From contig JAISRD010000003.1 of NCBI GenBank assembly GCA_031273835.1, positions 1-23,020 on the forward strand: 23,020 nt of DNA. Reading direction: 5' to 3'. The notes under the pieces were generated by a model, which was not told the origin of the DNA, did not search any database, and was given only the letters and a program-made list of their open reading frames with translations. Position 1 is the stretch's first letter. Each line of letters begins with the position of its first letter. Origin of the DNA: Treponema sp. (lineage in GTDB: Bacteria; Spirochaetota; Spirochaetia; Treponematales; Breznakiellaceae). Of this stretch, positions 22,383 to 23,020 are shown one piece after another. A program made the translations under genes and the position numbers.

Positions 22383-23020
22383 ATGAGCGGAACGAACGAA
22401 ACAGGGGGACTGCTCTCCCGTTACTGCCCCCGTACCGAATTTGAGAGCTACGAGGATTTTTACGAAAATTACCGCTGCGAGGCGCCGGAGAACTTTAACT
22501 TCGCCTATGACGTGGTGGATGAATGGGCCCGGCTTGAGCCTGAAAAAGCCGCCCTGCTTTGGACCAACGACGGGGGGGAAATGCTCTCCTATACCTTCGC
22601 CGGGATGAAGGAACTTTCCGACAGGACCGCCAACGTACTGCGTTCCCAGGGCATCGTAAAGGGCGACGTGGTGATGCTGATCCTCAAGCAGCGTCCCGAG
22701 GTGTGGGTGATGATGACCGCCCTGGAAAAGATCGGAGCGGTCTGCATACCCGCCACCTACCAGCTTACCCAAAAGGATCTGGTATACCGCTGCAACGCGG
22801 CGGAGGTAAAGATGCTCGTGTCGGTGGACGAGCCTGAGCTTCTGGAAAACATAAGGGGGGCCCTTCCGCAGTGCCGGAGCCTCCGCTGCGCCGCCGCTGT
22901 CGGTTCCGCCGTCCCCGGGGACTTCCTCGATCTCCGTAAGGCCGCCGCCGGGGCCTCCCCGGTTTTTGAAAGGCCCCGGGGCGGGGGGGAGACAAAACTC
23001 CGGGAGCCCATGCTGATCTA
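22383..23020 (+). CDS. AMP-forming acyl-CoA synthetase, N-terminal part (runs off the window)
   Basis: Only the first 212 residues are visible and there is no stop before the right edge. The text starts MSGTNETGGLLSRY and contains FNFAYDVVDEWARLEPEKAA and LSYTFAGMKELSDRTANVLR. VVMLILKQRPEVWVMMTALE then follows, typical of the acetyl/medium-chain acyl-CoA synthetase branch of the AMP-binding family. The catalytic P-loop and later motifs would lie beyond 23020. The ATG follows the cupin stop by zero bases. The enzyme activates a carboxylic acid with ATP to an acyl-CoA. Lying divergent to a dehydratase-activator pair, it could feed that pathway, which is inference. Confidence 0.9.
   Translation, partial: MSGTNETGGLLSRYCPRTEFESYEDFYENYRCEAPENFNFAYDVVDEWARLEPEKAALLWTNDGGEMLSYTFAGMKELSDRTANVLRSQGIVKGDVVMLILKQRPEVWVMMTALEKIGAVCIPATYQLTQKDLVYRCNAAEVKMLVSVDEPELLENIRGALPQCRSLRCAAAVGSAVPGDFLDLRKAAAGASPVFERPRGGGETKLREPMLI

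Overview
The window looks like a chromosomal segment of a spirochaete, most likely a GC-rich member of the Treponema lineage (possibly a gut or free-living relative rather than T. pallidum). This is inferred from the family mix: a spirochaetal-type lipoprotein signal, SpoVG, a NadD-YqeK fusion, an LCP gene beside rsfS, and exported TPR and protease genes. No species can be named from sequence alone. Nearly all genes from about 0.4 to 20.8 kb are on the minus strand and many overlap by 4 nt. A short plus-strand operon begins at 21.2 kb and runs off the right edge.

Region 1 (1-400) has no convincing gene. It holds a cluster of palindromes and the terminator of the first minus-strand operon. Region 2 (401-4035) is a translationally coupled pair of exported proteins: a TPR protein with DxDxDG loops and a trypsin-fold lipoprotein. 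Region 3 (4098-9710) is a housekeeping string in transcription order ispE, spoVG, tRNA-Gln, rplY/ctc, tilS, ftsH. It combines pieces of the Bacillus order (ispE..spoVG..ctc..tilS..ftsH) and the proteobacterial order (ispE, tRNA-Gln, rplY). The 3' end of tRNA-Gln is duplicated around a small hairpin-rich element.

Region 4 (9889-15061) is the ribosome-maturation operon rplU, prp, rpmA, obgE, nadD-yqeK, LCP, rsfS. A convergent gene for an extremely Asp-rich small protein meets its 3' end.

Region 5 (15173-20805) is the most unusual block. It is a tightly overlapping five-gene operon: a double-module HgdB-like 2-hydroxyacyl-CoA dehydratase-family protein, its BcrA/D-type ATPase activator, an O-methyltransferase, a ketoacyl-synthase-like (chain-length-factor) protein and a PlsC-like acyltransferase. 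The last three resemble part of aryl-polyene gene clusters. The first two are an ATP-driven iron-sulfur radical dehydratase pair. The combination suggests an uncharacterised modified lipid or polyene pathway.

Region 6 (20806-23020) is a divergent intergenic region with a promoter, stacked hairpins and an attenuator-like terminator. It is followed by adk, an XRE-cupin regulator and the start of an AMP-forming acyl-CoA synthetase.

The most notable non-coding observations are two. One is a hairpin repeat present upstream of both rplY and hgdB, on the same strand and at the same distance from the start codons. The other is a pair of mutually exclusive stems in the adk leader.
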